A stretch of DNA of 64,000 nucleotides from Histidinibacterium aquaticum (lineage in GTDB: Bacteria; Pseudomonadota; Alphaproteobacteria; Rhodobacterales; Rhodobacteraceae). This document shows positions 16,340-25,957 of this stretch, piece by piece (positions within the stretch are counted from its first letter, which is position 1; each line of letters starts with the position of its first letter). Under the pieces are notes generated by a model. The model saw only the letters and a program-made list of their open reading frames with translations. It had not been told where the DNA came from and made no database searches. The position numbers and the translations under genes were made by a program. The DNA is taken from assembly GCF_008710275.1 (NCBI RefSeq), contig NZ_VYQE01000002.1:62001-126000 (forward strand), in the 5' to 3' direction.

Positions 16340-17464
16340 TCATGTCAGAAGCATTCGGCGCGCTATGGCACGATTTAGAGGCGCCATGTTGCCGAGGGTG
16401 CCGAGGGCATTCAGAGCGAGGCTCCGACCGAGACCGGCACGCCTAGCAACCAGGCGTCTTGCTCTTTCGGTGAAGGCGATAATCTCTTGTCCTCTGACGT
16501 GACGGGACACGCTATAGCCTTCGTCGATACCTCTTTCGAGACGGTCGCCGATCAGCCGTTCTGCCCATTCTGCGGCGTCCTCGATGCCAAGGTTCATGCC
16601 CCGCCCCCCGACGGGCGAATGGGTGTGCGCGGCATCGCCCGCGAGCCAGACACGTCTACGACCGTAGGATCCGACTTGGCGAATTCCGATGATGAAGTCG
16701 CCCTCGCGGTGAACGCGGGTCACCGGAATGGGGACAGGCATCGCGGCAAGGGCGTCCGGCACAGACGCGACGGCGCGGAAGCGGGTCGGGCCGATCGGGA
16801 TGACGAATATCGCTTCCCCGTCGTCTCTCAGGAAAACGCGAAAGACGCCGGGCTCCGACCATTCCGGAGCGTCTACGTCGGCGATCGACCACTTCGACTG
16901 AAGGTCGAATCCGCGCAGCTCCTGTCCGAGGTGCGCTCGCACGGCGGACCGCACGCCATCGGCACCGAGAACGTAGGAGGCCATATGGATCGACCCGTTA
17001 ATCGTCGACCTAACGGCGTCTTCGGTCTCTTCGATGGAGTCCAGCCTCTGGCCATAGTCGACGGTAACCCCATGCGCGGAGAGGCGGCTTGCGAGTATCG
17101 TCTCGGTCTCATTCTGGGGAAGGCAGAACAGCCGGACGTGTGGATCGGGGTCAACGTCCATCCGGAGGGATGCCGCGCGCCGCGAACCGCTCCAGACCTC
17201 CAAGCGTCGGGTCGGTTGGGATGCCTCTCGTACAAGAGGACCAGCGCCGGATGCGTCGAGAATGTCCATGGCCCACGGCATGATCCCGACGGCGCGGCTT
17301 AGAATGGACGGGCCATCGCGGCGTTCGATGATCCGCACGGGAACATTCCGGCGAGCGAGCTCGAGCGCAGCGGTCAGTCCGGTCGGTCCGGCGCCGACGA
17401 TGAGCACCGGGGTGTCCATGGGTATTCTGGTATTCACGGGAACTACATTCTTGGCTGTTGGCAT
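16340..17464 (-). CDS. FAD-dependent aromatic-type monooxygenase
   Basis: About 374 residues of the PHBH/UbiH class. N-terminal FAD motif GAGPTGLTAALELARR, middle DG motif GADGVRSAVRAHLG, and C-terminal GD motif LAGDAAHTHSPVGGRGMNLGIEDA. These enzymes use NAD(P)H and O2 to hydroxylate an aromatic or enolic substrate, which is unknown here. The start is uncertain: ATG 17464 has GGGAG directly before it, while ATG 17419 has none. The frame is open further upstream, but that part overlaps the LysR gene. It is 86 bp from that LysR gene on the same strand, and they are probably linked. Confidence 0.88.
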   Translation of the reverse strand: MPTAKNVVPVNTRIPMDTPVLIVGAGPTGLTAALELARRNVPVRIIERRDGPSILSRAVGIMPWAMDILDASGAGPLVREASQPTRRLEVWSGSRRAASLRMDVDPDPHVRLFCLPQNETETILASRLSAHGVTVDYGQRLDSIEETEDAVRSTINGSIHMASYVLGADGVRSAVRAHLGQELRGFDLQSKWSIADVDAPEWSEPGVFRVFLRDDGEAIFVIPIGPTRFRAVASVPDALAAMPVPIPVTRVHREGDFIIGIRQVGSYGRRRVWLAGDAAHTHSPVGGRGMNLGIEDAAEWAERLIGDRLERGIDEGYSVSRHVRGQEIIAFTERARRLVARRAGLGRSLALNALGTLGNMAPLNRAIARRMLLT

Positions 17465-17550
17465 CTCCCAGCGAAGTATCGACCCGAGCCGGTTGCTTCG
17501 AGCCGTGGCGGCGGAACGTTGTGTCTCATTTCCGGAACGGAAGAAGCGCC

Positions 17551-18519
17551 TTAGCCGCTGCCGACCTCGGTCAGCGCTTTCGCACGCGCATAGAGCATAT
17601 CGAGCATTGCCCGCACCGCAGGCACCGAGGCGCGACCTGGCGGCATGACGGCAAATATCTCCATCTCGGGCCCCTGCCATTGTGGCAGGACTTCAATCAA
17701 GGCGTCGCAGTCGCCTTTTGATTGGCTCGCGATGCTCTCGGCCCAAAAACGTGGGACGAGCATCGTTCGTGGTCCTGCAGGAAGGACGCCCAGGGCGACG
17801 GTTGGATCGGTCACGGTCAGAAGGGGCGGGCGGTCCAGAGTCACTGTTTCGTTCATTCTGGCTCGTGTGAGCGTCCATACCTCGGGCAGTCCCTCCATGC
17901 GCACGACAATACGCTCCAGCGCTTTCACGGCCCCGGTATCATGGATATCCAGTCCATTCACTGCTTCTCGCTGGGCATAGAGACCCAGTCTGACCCGAAG
18001 GATGAGGCGCGCGACGAGCTTGGGATTCGACGGACGTCCAATCCTCACGGTGATATCATGATCTTCTTCAAGCGGATCGACAGGCTGCGAGGTAACGATG
18101 AGCTCAGGCCGCACACCGGGATGGCGTGCAATGAGTTCAGCGATCACAGCGGCGAGCAAGTGGCGAGATGCGAGTGCACTCGCCAGAATGCGTAGGGGGC
18201 CTGTCGGTTCTCCAGCTCGGGCGCGTAGAGCAGCCTCTGCTTCACGTCCAGCCGCAAGTGCAGAGCGGGCGGCTGGTATCAGCGACACGCCGAGGGAGGT
18301 CGGGCGTAGCCCACGACCGGTTCTGTCGAACAAAGGGGAACCGGTCACCGCTTCCAGCCGCGCGATTGCTCGGCTGACAGTCGCCTTGGGGAGGCCATGG
18401 CGGCGGGCCGCACCCGACATCGTTCCTTCGTCCACGACGAGAGCGAACACTCGTAGATCGTTCAGCTCCGCAGCTGGGGCTGAGTGGAATGAAGGAGTGT
18501 CGTCGTCGCCCGAGTTCAT
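17551..18519 (-). CDS. LysR-family transcriptional regulator
   Basis: About 322 residues from ATG 18519 (AAGGG 9 nt upstream; open frame further upstream is not typical of the family). Winged helix near residues 20-80 (LRVFALVVDEGTMSGAARRHGLPKATVSRAIARLE) and a periplasmic-binding-like effector domain. It resembles the group of LysR proteins acting on drug or redox flavoproteins. It sits between two flavoprotein genes on the same strand and likely controls one or both. Confidence 0.9.
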   Translation of the reverse strand: MNSGDDDTPSFHSAPAAELNDLRVFALVVDEGTMSGAARRHGLPKATVSRAIARLEAVTGSPLFDRTGRGLRPTSLGVSLIPAARSALAAGREAEAALRARAGEPTGPLRILASALASRHLLAAVIAELIARHPGVRPELIVTSQPVDPLEEDHDITVRIGRPSNPKLVARLILRVRLGLYAQREAVNGLDIHDTGAVKALERIVVRMEGLPEVWTLTRARMNETVTLDRPPLLTVTDPTVALGVLPAGPRTMLVPRFWAESIASQSKGDCDALIEVLPQWQGPEMEIFAVMPPGRASVPAVRAMLDMLYARAKALTEVGSG

Positions 18520-18613
18520 CTGGTAATGCCCTTGCGTCGGAGACAGTCTAGCGATGCGCTGTTCCGGTTTCGAGACAGCGTCGCCAGGTCGATGCCTGTG
18601 CTCCTGGATAGAG

Positions 18614-19792
18614 CTACCAACCGAAGGATATTGGCCCGTATTCCTCCGGCAGCGGCTTCCCGGACGCGACGTATGCGCCAAGACGTCCAAGTTCGTCGGC
18701 GCATTTGGCACCTGCACCGTTGCCTGCTGTCAAAGCCATGATGTGGTCAGTCTGGTGATAGATGAACGGCATGCCGGTGGGAGAATACGACGTGGCGCAG
18801 CTCCCAGTCGTGATTGATCGAACATCAAGCCCAGGCATCAGGCGCAGAAGCTGCTTTGCGAGGAAGTCACCTGAGGACCGGTTGCCGCTCCCACGGAACC
18901 ACTCTCGGAGCTCCGCGTGGGTTTCGATCTGTATGTCTTCGAGGTCGCCCCCGATCTTGAGGTAGCTCTTGCCATCCGGGTAGCAGACAGGCGGGAGGAT
19001 ATAGGGTTCGCAAGAACCGTCGGGGGCGACGTAGACGATCGATGGCATCCCTTTGAGGCGGCGACACTCCTCCGGACCGATCTCGAGGAATGCGATAGTC
19101 CGCGCGAATACCTTCATCGGCAGCGGATCGGGGAGGAGGCCCTCAGCTATCGAGAAAGCGCCGCACGCGACGATGACCTTACCGCCAGACCAGGTTGTAC
19201 CGTCCTTGCATTTGACGGCGACACCTCTGGCGTCTTCCATGACATCGAAGGCTTCAGATCGATGGAGGATGGCTCCGCCCGACACGGCAATGTTGATTTC
19301 CGCCCGTACATGCAGACGCGGGTTGATCCAGCCAGCACCATCGAGCTCGTATAGTGCGGTGACGCCAGTCGGGAACGAAAGATAAGGGAAGTGCGCCGCA
19401 AGCGCCTCTTCACGAAGCTCGAGATGCGGGATGGCATGGTCCTTTGCGACTTGCTTGGTCTTCGCGATGAAATCGCTGCCCGCTCCACTCTCGGGCCCAG
19501 CCATCATGGCCCCCACCGGCGTCAGAAATGCCTGCTTACCTCTGTGCTCGATCTCAGCGTAGCGGCGCATGGCTGCGTCAGCGAAGCGTGACCAAACAGG
19601 GTCTTCGTCCAATCGCCGAGTTATCCGGGCTTGATCGTAGTGGCTGGCAAACACTCCTTGGTGGCATTGCTTTTCAGATGGTTCGTCGGGACCAATGAGG
19701 GCGACCTTCGCGCCCATCTCCACGAGATGTCTTGCAGCGGCGCTCCCCATCATGCCCGCACCGATAACTATGATATCGAATGCTGAACTCAC
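18614..19792 (-). CDS. DAO-family FAD oxidoreductase (sarcosine/N-methyl amino acid oxidase-like)
   Basis: 392 residues. Rossmann FAD motif at the N-terminus (DIIVIGAGMMGSAAARHLVEMG) and the C-terminal GNGAGAKCADELG block. Residues after the dinucleotide fold (GVFASHYDQARITRRL) match the MSOX/MTOX subgroup, where a nearby His or Arg binds the substrate carboxylate. A Cys in the GSCATSYSPTGMPF segment near residue 335 is where the covalent flavin Cys sits in MSOX. It oxidises secondary or N-methyl amines to an imine plus H2O2; the substrate is not known. Same strand and 94 bp upstream of the LysR gene. Confidence 0.88.
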   Translation of the reverse strand: MSSAFDIIVIGAGMMGSAAARHLVEMGAKVALIGPDEPSEKQCHQGVFASHYDQARITRRLDEDPVWSRFADAAMRRYAEIEHRGKQAFLTPVGAMMAGPESGAGSDFIAKTKQVAKDHAIPHLELREEALAAHFPYLSFPTGVTALYELDGAGWINPRLHVRAEINIAVSGGAILHRSEAFDVMEDARGVAVKCKDGTTWSGGKVIVACGAFSIAEGLLPDPLPMKVFARTIAFLEIGPEECRRLKGMPSIVYVAPDGSCEPYILPPVCYPDGKSYLKIGGDLEDIQIETHAELREWFRGSGNRSSGDFLAKQLLRLMPGLDVRSITTGSCATSYSPTGMPFIYHQTDHIMALTAGNGAGAKCADELGRLGAYVASGKPLPEEYGPISFGW

Positions 19793-20079
19793 GGTTTTCG
19801 GTGCCTGCCTCTGCCCTGATCAACCGACGATGCTCCAGAGCCGCTCAGGATCCAAGGGGTGAACAGCTGTGACGATTGCCGAACAGAATGGGCCGCACAG
19901 TCCTTGTCGTGGCGTCTCACTTGTTCAATGAAGAAATGATCGACGGCCCAATGGTGCCGAGATGTAGTCCAGCTAAGCGGATCACCGGTCTGGCGGCATT
20001 CCCTAATCGTCTCAGCGGGGCCAAGATTTCGTCTGGTTCGCGGGGCAAGCATTATTCCGTGTCCAATGGATGAGTTGCC

Positions 20080-20586
20080 ATGAGGTACAGGGGTAGGCGG
20101 ACCGGGAGTGTCGTGAACCTCCGTCAGTCCACAGACGCGAAGGCCGTGGGACGGCGCGCTTACGGGACCCGTCCTAGAAGACTACGTTTCAGCCTCCGCC
20201 AGGCGAAGGTTGTCGCCATCCTCGCGATACTGGTGCTGGGTGCTCTCGGTGCATTGAACCTGGATAGCGGCTCCGACCAAGAAGTCACCAGGATCACGCT
20301 GGACAACTCCGTCCAGGGATCGGTGACCCATATCCGCGATGGCGACACCATCGAGGTCGCGGGGACACCAATCCGCTTTGAAAAGCTCGACTGCGACGAG
20401 ACTGGGACCCCGTATGGTCGGATGGCGACGCAACTCATGCGCGAACTGGTTCAGGGACAACAGTTGAGCTGCACGCTGACAGGTCGCCGGAGCTACGACA
20501 GAATGATCGGAAGCTGCCGTCTGCCTGACGGCCGGGACCTCGGTGAGATCATGATCTCTGAGGGTGTCTGTGACAGATATCGGTGA
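20080..20586 (+). CDS. Membrane-anchored thermonuclease (SNase-like) protein
   Basis: 168 residues: a basic N-terminus, one hydrophobic anchor (AKVVAILAILVLGALGAL, about 42-60), then a compact SNase fold. Family residues kept: DGDTIEVAG, Arg in IRFEKL, Glu in DCDE, Arg in YDRMIG, so nuclease chemistry is possible. A GTG at 20113 with GGGAG 5 nt upstream is an alternative start. A hairpin follows the stop. A decayed relative of its C-terminal third lies at about 28150-28248. Confidence 0.82.
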   Translation: MRYRGRRTGSVVNLRQSTDAKAVGRRAYGTRPRRLRFSLRQAKVVAILAILVLGALGALNLDSGSDQEVTRITLDNSVQGSVTHIRDGDTIEVAGTPIRFEKLDCDETGTPYGRMATQLMRELVQGQQLSCTLTGRRSYDRMIGSCRLPDGRDLGEIMISEGVCDRYR

Positions 20587-20593
20587 CGGACAG

Positions 20594-20632
20594 TCAATGC
20601 GAGGAGAGCCCTCGGGAACCCTCCCGCATTGA
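20594..20632 (+). terminator. Hairpin after the thermonuclease gene
   Basis: TCAATGC (20594-20600) pairs with GCATTGA (20626-20632), with a further GGAG/CTCC pairing inside. It starts 8 bp after the stop codon. There is no strong T-run. Confidence 0.5.
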
Positions 20633-20817
20633 GCGCTGAGCTCGAAAGCTCCCGGATCACGGCGCATGTGGACCCAAGACACCGACCGGAACCGAGCCTA
20701 CGAAGGCACCCGCACCCACAGGTCCAAGGAGGGCCCGGTCATGAGGTGACGTTGGCGTCAATCCTGTGATTTGTCCAGCCTGGATAATGTGCCATGGGAT
20801 GGATGCACTAGATCGCC

Positions 20818-21429
20818 TCAGCGTAGGACGACCACAGCGGCAAGCACACAGGTTGCGGCTCCACCAGCGATGAGGAGCACCCGTCCTTTGTGCTTCTTCC
20901 AGAGATCGATCGTGCGTTCCCCGAAGAGGCGAACAAGCAAGCCCAGCCCGAAGTAACGTGTCCCTCTGGCAATGAGCGCCGCCAAGAGGAACCAGACGAT
21001 GGGGTAGGCGGCCGCTCCGGCACCGAGCAGGGCGACCTGGAACGGGATCGGCAGGACCCCCACTGCAACGATGGCCCAGAAGCCGTAGTCATCGAAGACA
21101 GTGCGAAAGCGATCCATCCCCTCTGACCATCCCATTGCCTCGATCAAACGTAAGCCAAGGGTTTCGAAGAGAAGCAGTCCGACCGCATAGCCGACGAGCG
21201 ATGCAATCAGACACCCCACGGTTACGACCGCCGCCGTGATCCAGATCCGTGACCGGTTGGCCGCCATGAAGGGGATCAGGATCAGCTCGATCGGGATGGG
21301 CACGATCAGAGTCTCGGCGAAGGACGCGCCGAAGAGCACCCATAATGCACGCTTCGACCGGCTAAGGCGCTCCAGCCAGCGCTTGACGCGTTTGCCATGT
21401 TCTTCGGTATCCGTGTCCGACAGGGTCAT
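20818..21429 (-). CDS. VTT-domain (DedA/YqaA-like) membrane protein
   Basis: 203 residues with about five hydrophobic segments. The VTT hallmark region is visible: a re-entrant segment with GASFAETLIVPIPIELIL and the second with GVLPIPFQVALLGAGAAAYP, followed by ARGTRYFGLGLLVRLFG. Proteins of this group are lipid scramblases or envelope-maintenance factors, including undecaprenyl-phosphate recycling. Transcribed away from the antiporter at 21602 with a 172-bp shared upstream region. Confidence 0.87.
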   Translation of the reverse strand: MTLSDTDTEEHGKRVKRWLERLSRSKRALWVLFGASFAETLIVPIPIELILIPFMAANRSRIWITAAVVTVGCLIASLVGYAVGLLLFETLGLRLIEAMGWSEGMDRFRTVFDDYGFWAIVAVGVLPIPFQVALLGAGAAAYPIVWFLLAALIARGTRYFGLGLLVRLFGERTIDLWKKHKGRVLLIAGGAATCVLAAVVVLR

Positions 21430-21601
21430 CTAGCGAGCTCCGCGCGCATCCAATCCCTATGGAAGCAACCGCCCTTGCACAGTGTTCCAGAGGAGAAGCA
21501 GGTGCAGAAGTGTGCGGAATGACAGAGAGATCATCGATTAACTTCCTCAAAGGTATAGTTGAGAGCGAACAGGATATCGACGAAGGGGCCGTACGAATTC
21601 C

Positions 21602-24112
21602 ATGAGCGTTGTCGTCATCACCGCGATTATTGCTTCGCTCTTTCTCGTGGTCGGCCTGGCAGAACCGCTCGCAGCACGCCTGCGGCTGCCCTACAGCGTG
21701 ATCCTGGCGATGATCGGGATCGTTATCGGGGCGGGCGCCAGCTTCCTTCTGCAGACTGAGCTGACGGACGCCTTCAACTCGGTCTCAGCAGCGATCCTGA
21801 ACCTGCCGATACGGTCGAATGTCTTCCTTTACGTTTTCCTGCCGACCCTGCTGTTCCAGGTGACCCTCGGCATGAACGTGCGACGGGCGATGGACGACTG
21901 GGTGCCGATTATCGTCCTTGCCGTGGTGGCGGTCATCTTTTCCACCTTCGTGGTGGGCTCCGCGCTCAGCCTGGTCTCCTCCTTCTCGATCTATGCGTGC
22001 CTGCTCGTCGCGGCGATCGTCTCGACCACTGACCCGTCGGCCGTGGTCGGCATCTTCCGTTCCATCGCGGCGCCAAGGCGCCTGACACGGATCATCGAGG
22101 GCGAGAGCTTGATGAACGACGCCGCTGCAATCGCACTCTTCGGCGTTCTCATGGGCTTTGTCATGGAGGGCTTGCCGAACCCCGATCCAATCGAGGCCAT
22201 CGCGAGGTTCCCGGTCCTATTAGCCGGAGGTGCCGCGATCGGCTGGCTTTTCGGCCGGATCGCCGTCTGGGTCATGTCGAAGTTCTCGCGTCATGAGCTC
22301 GCCCAGCTCTCGATCTCGGTAGCGCTCCCATACCTGGCATATGTGATCGCAGCCAACGGGGCAGGGGTTTCCGGCGTCATCGCCGTGGTGGCCGCCGGTC
22401 TGACGATCAATGTGACAGCACCATCCGCGCTCGGTCCAACCGCCTGGACCAACATGCGCGAGGTCTGGGATCTGCTTGCGCATTGGGCCGGGGCGCTCAT
22501 CTTCGTGCTCGCAGCTCTCCTGATCCCGAGGCTCCTGGAAGACGTCACTTTCGTCGATATCGGGCTGATTACCGTCGTCGTCATTGCGGCGCTTCTGGCC
22601 CGGGCCGTCGTCCTCTACGGCATGCTGCCCTTGCTCTCGGCCGCGAAGCTCAGCCCCAAGATCGATACGCCCTACAAGACGGCGATCCTCTGGGGCGGGC
22701 TGCGCGGTGCGGTCACTCTCGCGCTTGCTCTTGCCGTTACCGAGAGCTTCCGTGTTCCGCCGGATGTCCGGCGCATGGTCGGCATCGTCGCAACCGGCTA
22801 CACCCTCTTCACGCTTGTCGTGCAGGGCGGCACCCTTCGCTGGGTGATCTCACGCCTCGGGCTCGACAAGCTGTCGCCTATCGACAGGGCATTGTCGAAC
22901 CAGGTGATCGCCGTAGCCTTGCAGAGCGTCCGGGAGGACGTCCAGCGGGCGACCGAAGACTATGATCTCTCCCGCGAACTCGTCCGATCTGAAGCGAAGA
23001 CCTTCGGTGAAAGGCTCGAGGCCGCTGTCCGGGAGGCCGAGGACAGCTCCGATATTCTCGACAGGGACCGGGTCACGCTGGGACTCATCGCTCTGGCTGG
23101 CGCCGAACGCGATATCGCCCTTGAACGGTTCCGGGAGAGGGCAGTCTCTTCCAGGCTCGCCGACCGCATTATATCGGATGCTGATGCGCTGATCGAAGCC
23201 ACTCGCACGGATGGCCGCACCGGATACCGGCGTGCTTCGCGTCGCGTGGTCGAACTCACACGTGTTTTTCGGTTCGCCGTCTTCCTTTACAACCGACTTG
23301 GCATCTCCATGCCCCTGGCGCGCCAGACCGCAGATCGCTTCGAGCTCCTCGTTTTCCAACGCCTCATCATTCGCGATCTCGACCGCTTCATCGACACCCG
23401 CATCCGGCGGATCCATGGGCGACGGGTCGCGGAAATCCTTCATGAACTCCTCGGACGACGGGCCGAGCTCGTCGACCAGGCGCTCGACGGGCTGAAGCTG
23501 CAGTATCCTGGCTACGCCGAAGAACTGGAGCGTCGCTTCATCAGACGGACGGCGATCCGACTGGAATATGAGGAATACAGCACGCTGCACGAAGAGGGCC
23601 TCATTGGAGACGAACTATACGTCGATCTCGTACACACGCTCGATGCACGGTTCGCCCAGCAGGACCGACGTCCTAAGCTGGATATCGCGCTTCAGAAGGC
23701 GGACCTCGCCCGCCAGTTCCCTCTATTTTCCGAGCTGGATGAGGCCTCCCTTCAACGGCTCAAGAAGGCCCTGGTGACGCGCTATGCCGAACCCGGAGAA
23801 ATCATCGTCTCGCGGGACGCACCAGCAGAGACAGTCTTCTTCATCTCCTCCGGCGCCGTCGAGCTCCGTCGAGCCGGTCAGACGTATCGTCTTGGTCGAG
23901 GAGACCTCTTTGGCCAGCTCGCACTGTTGTCGAAGAGCACCCTCAGGACCGAAGTGCAGGCGATCGCTCCGACAACGTTGCTCGCTCTCGATGACAAGCG
24001 CTTCAGACGACTTCTCACGCGCAGTCCGGCAATCATGGAAGCCGTCCGAAAGAGCGCGGAAGAACGAGGGATCGCGCTGGACAGTCTCTACGTCGTCAGC
24101 CGTGGCGAGTGA
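21602..24112 (+). CDS. CPA1-family Na+/H+ antiporter with C-terminal cNMP-binding domain
   Basis: 836 residues. About 12 transmembrane helices (1-400) with the ion-binding signature ATDP-like STTDPSAVVGIF, GESLMNDAAAIALFG and WGGLRGAVTLALA. A long cytosolic region (about 410-700, helical and charged) is followed by a cNMP-binding domain (about 705-825; PLFSELDEASLQRLKKAL, YAEPGEIIVSRDAPAETVFFISSGAVEL, RLGRGDLFGQLALL). This arrangement resembles sperm-specific NHE-like exchangers and bacterial homologues, but no voltage-sensor-like segment is evident between the parts. It exchanges Na+ for H+ and may be gated by a cyclic nucleotide. The ribosome-binding site is weak (GAAGGGG well upstream). 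Confidence 0.92.
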   Translation: MSVVVITAIIASLFLVVGLAEPLAARLRLPYSVILAMIGIVIGAGASFLLQTELTDAFNSVSAAILNLPIRSNVFLYVFLPTLLFQVTLGMNVRRAMDDWVPIIVLAVVAVIFSTFVVGSALSLVSSFSIYACLLVAAIVSTTDPSAVVGIFRSIAAPRRLTRIIEGESLMNDAAAIALFGVLMGFVMEGLPNPDPIEAIARFPVLLAGGAAIGWLFGRIAVWVMSKFSRHELAQLSISVALPYLAYVIAANGAGVSGVIAVVAAGLTINVTAPSALGPTAWTNMREVWDLLAHWAGALIFVLAALLIPRLLEDVTFVDIGLITVVVIAALLARAVVLYGMLPLLSAAKLSPKIDTPYKTAILWGGLRGAVTLALALAVTESFRVPPDVRRMVGIVATGYTLFTLVVQGGTLRWVISRLGLDKLSPIDRALSNQVIAVALQSVREDVQRATEDYDLSRELVRSEAKTFGERLEAAVREAEDSSDILDRDRVTLGLIALAGAERDIALERFRERAVSSRLADRIISDADALIEATRTDGRTGYRRASRRVVELTRVFRFAVFLYNRLGISMPLARQTADRFELLVFQRLIIRDLDRFIDTRIRRIHGRRVAEILHELLGRRAELVDQALDGLKLQYPGYAEELERRFIRRTAIRLEYEEYSTLHEEGLIGDELYVDLVHTLDARFAQQDRRPKLDIALQKADLARQFPLFSELDEASLQRLKKALVTRYAEPGEIIVSRDAPAETVFFISSGAVELRRAGQTYRLGRGDLFGQLALLSKSTLRTEVQAIAPTTLLALDDKRFRRLLTRSPAIMEAVRKSAEERGIALDSLYVVSRGE

Positions 24113-24131
24113 ATCCCGGCTCCTCTCGGGG

Positions 24132-24230
24132 TCAGGCGTTCTCCAGCTCCCGTTCGATCATTTGCCCAGTAGGCTTGCGCTTCCACTCGCTAGACGCTTG
24201 CTTGGTCTCGGGGGCTGACTGGTGTGACAT
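24132..24230 (-). CDS. Candidate 32-residue peptide
   Basis: ATG at 24230 to TGA at 24132, a polar charged peptide (start MSHQSAPETKQ, end MIERELENA). AAAGGG directly abuts the start codon, which is poor spacing. Nothing recognisable. It could be the end of a decayed gene. The rest of 24113-24374 shows no other gene. Confidence 0.25.
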   Translation of the reverse strand: MSHQSAPETKQASSEWKRKPTGQMIERELENA

Positions 24231-24374
24231 CCCTTTGGCGAGAAATGATCAGTGATGAGCCTTCACGCCGATCCGAGGAAGTTGGACAGGCTGCTTCGTA
24301 CGTCTTACGCTAGGTGAGAATTGTCGAAGGAGATGGAGTGGACGTCACCCTTCGATTCCGAAAGACGGCGCCAA

Positions 24375-25259
24375 TCATATACCGCAGGAATTCATCGCAT
24401 GAGCAGCGCGTTCTTCGATCCCTGACTGCCGGAGATCGACCTGCTGCCCGTCTCGGGAGAGCTCCTGGATATCCCTAAAAAGCATTCTGACGTTCGCCCG
24501 ACAGCTCACGGAAGCCGAAGAGGGTTCCGTGAGCTCTGGCGGCTCCCACATGCGCAATTGCGCGATCACTTTTGATCGACATCCCTGATCCCCGATCGTC
24601 TCGCGACGGCCGCAAACACCTTGGAGTTCATCGATCGTATTCATCAGGCTGTCATGTACCTCGCTGGCTGACGCCTCGAGGAAACCGATCCGGCTCTGCT
24701 GATCGGCGATCTCGCCCCGCAGCTCTTCGATCTGCTTCTCCTTTTCCGCGACTTCTTCGGCGGCTCGGTCGGCGACGTTCTGAATATTTTCGGAATATTC
24801 CCCAGTCACGCGTTCGAGGTCAGCGACGAAGGAACGAAGGTTGCCGTCGAGGACGAACGGCCGGATCGCTTCATAGAGCTCTTCAGTACCGTCCATGCAC
24901 GGTATGTTCTCGGACCTATCCTCGAAGAGAAGGCTTCCCCGGTCAGCTCCGATCTGAAGCAGCATGCTTTCGGTCTCGACGCGAAGCGACTCGCCCGCCA
25001 ACTTCACTTCGGCCTCGGCGAACTGCCCTAGTCCTCGCCAGCCTTCGCCGTCGTTTGTTGGTGCGGCCTGCACAAAGATCGGACCGCCCAACATTTCGCT
25101 CTCGCAGATTATCATGATTTGCTGGCTGAGAGCATCGAACCCTTCGCCTTCAACGGTCGTAGGGCCCACATCCATGCTCTGGGCCCGAGCAATAGAGGAG
25201 TAGCCGACGTAGCCGAGTCCCGCGATTGCGACGATCCCGATGGCGATCTTCGATATCAT
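24375..25259 (-). CDS. Secreted protein of unknown function with coiled coil
   Basis: About 294 residues from ATG 25259 (AAGGGTGG 8 nt upstream; a GTG at 25268 is also in frame). An N-terminal hydrophobic segment (ISKIAIGIVAIAGLGYVGYSS) is a signal peptide or anchor. The mature part has a globular region up to residue 140 and a coiled coil at about 165-205 (AAEEVAEKEKQIEELRGEIADQ, split by no proline). A Cys-rich C-terminal part follows. I do not recognise a family. Confidence 0.65.
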   Translation of the reverse strand: MISKIAIGIVAIAGLGYVGYSSIARAQSMDVGPTTVEGEGFDALSQQIMIICESEMLGGPIFVQAAPTNDGEGWRGLGQFAEAEVKLAGESLRVETESMLLQIGADRGSLLFEDRSENIPCMDGTEELYEAIRPFVLDGNLRSFVADLERVTGEYSENIQNVADRAAEEVAEKEKQIEELRGEIADQQSRIGFLEASASEVHDSLMNTIDELQGVCGRRETIGDQGCRSKVIAQLRMWEPPELTEPSSASVSCRANVRMLFRDIQELSRDGQQVDLRQSGIEERAAHAMNSCGI

Positions 25260-25957
25260 GAGTTCCACCCTTCAACCACTTCGTCCGTTCTTCCTCGGTT
25301 CAGCGGAAACGTTGGACACAGTGTGGCCGAAGCTCGTTCAAATGAGGGCTCCGAAACCTCTTGAGCCAATCGCGCGTTTGGCCTGCTCGCCTAGCGGTTA
25401 GAGCGCTTGGTTCTCCAAGCCGGACGAGACGACGCTTCAACGGGCCTAATACACTGGCGACGCGCGACGCCGAACCCGGGGAGACCAACGACTTGCGCGG
25501 CGCCGTGGAGCTGGCTCGAACGCTGTTAAGTTGCTGATTTGCCCTGCGAGAACGAGCGGTACTACTTAGTCCGTAGTGGCTCTAACATGTGCTGGAACAG
25601 CCAAGACTTCCGAACAACGACAACCAGCATGCTCCAGTACTGGAAAAGTGCCAACGCTGATCCCTGGCGCCGTTCGTCCCGACCGTCAGCTCTGGGCCGG
25701 GAGCGTCAGAGGGTTTGGCCAGAGCCGTCGGCCTGGACCCGTCACACCGCCGCATGTCTGCTTTGAGCTCATATTGACCGCGCTGACGGCAGTCTGCTTC
25801 GCGCTTGCAGCATGGTCCGGCTCGACTTGGTCGGCCCAGAGCTGCCGTTGAAGCGATACCGGGTATGCGGCGGCGCGGTCCGTCGAACCGGACTTTCGCT
25901 GCGCGTGCGTCCTGCGGGTGCCGTCGGAGGCCAGGTGTGCGGAAAGAACGGATCGAG
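25260..25957. other. Gene-free relic region
   Basis: About 700 bp without a credible gene on either strand. The stretch 25640-25950 has the look of decayed coding or repeat DNA, with many short frames and no ribosome-binding sites. It separates the secreted protein from the broken AAA gene. Confidence 0.5.

Noticed and set aside
17465-17680. N-terminal extension of the FAD monooxygenase up to 17680
   Set aside because: The extra 72 residues overlap the LysR gene end, lack family similarity and precede the FAD-binding start.
25381-25434. tRNA-like stretch (GCCTAGCGGTTAGAGCGC followed by a TTGG/CCAA hairpin)
   Set aside because: It looks like a D arm plus an anticodon arm, but the anticodon loop has the wrong size, there is no T-arm (GGTTCGA) and the acceptor stem does not pair. 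At most a decayed tRNA.
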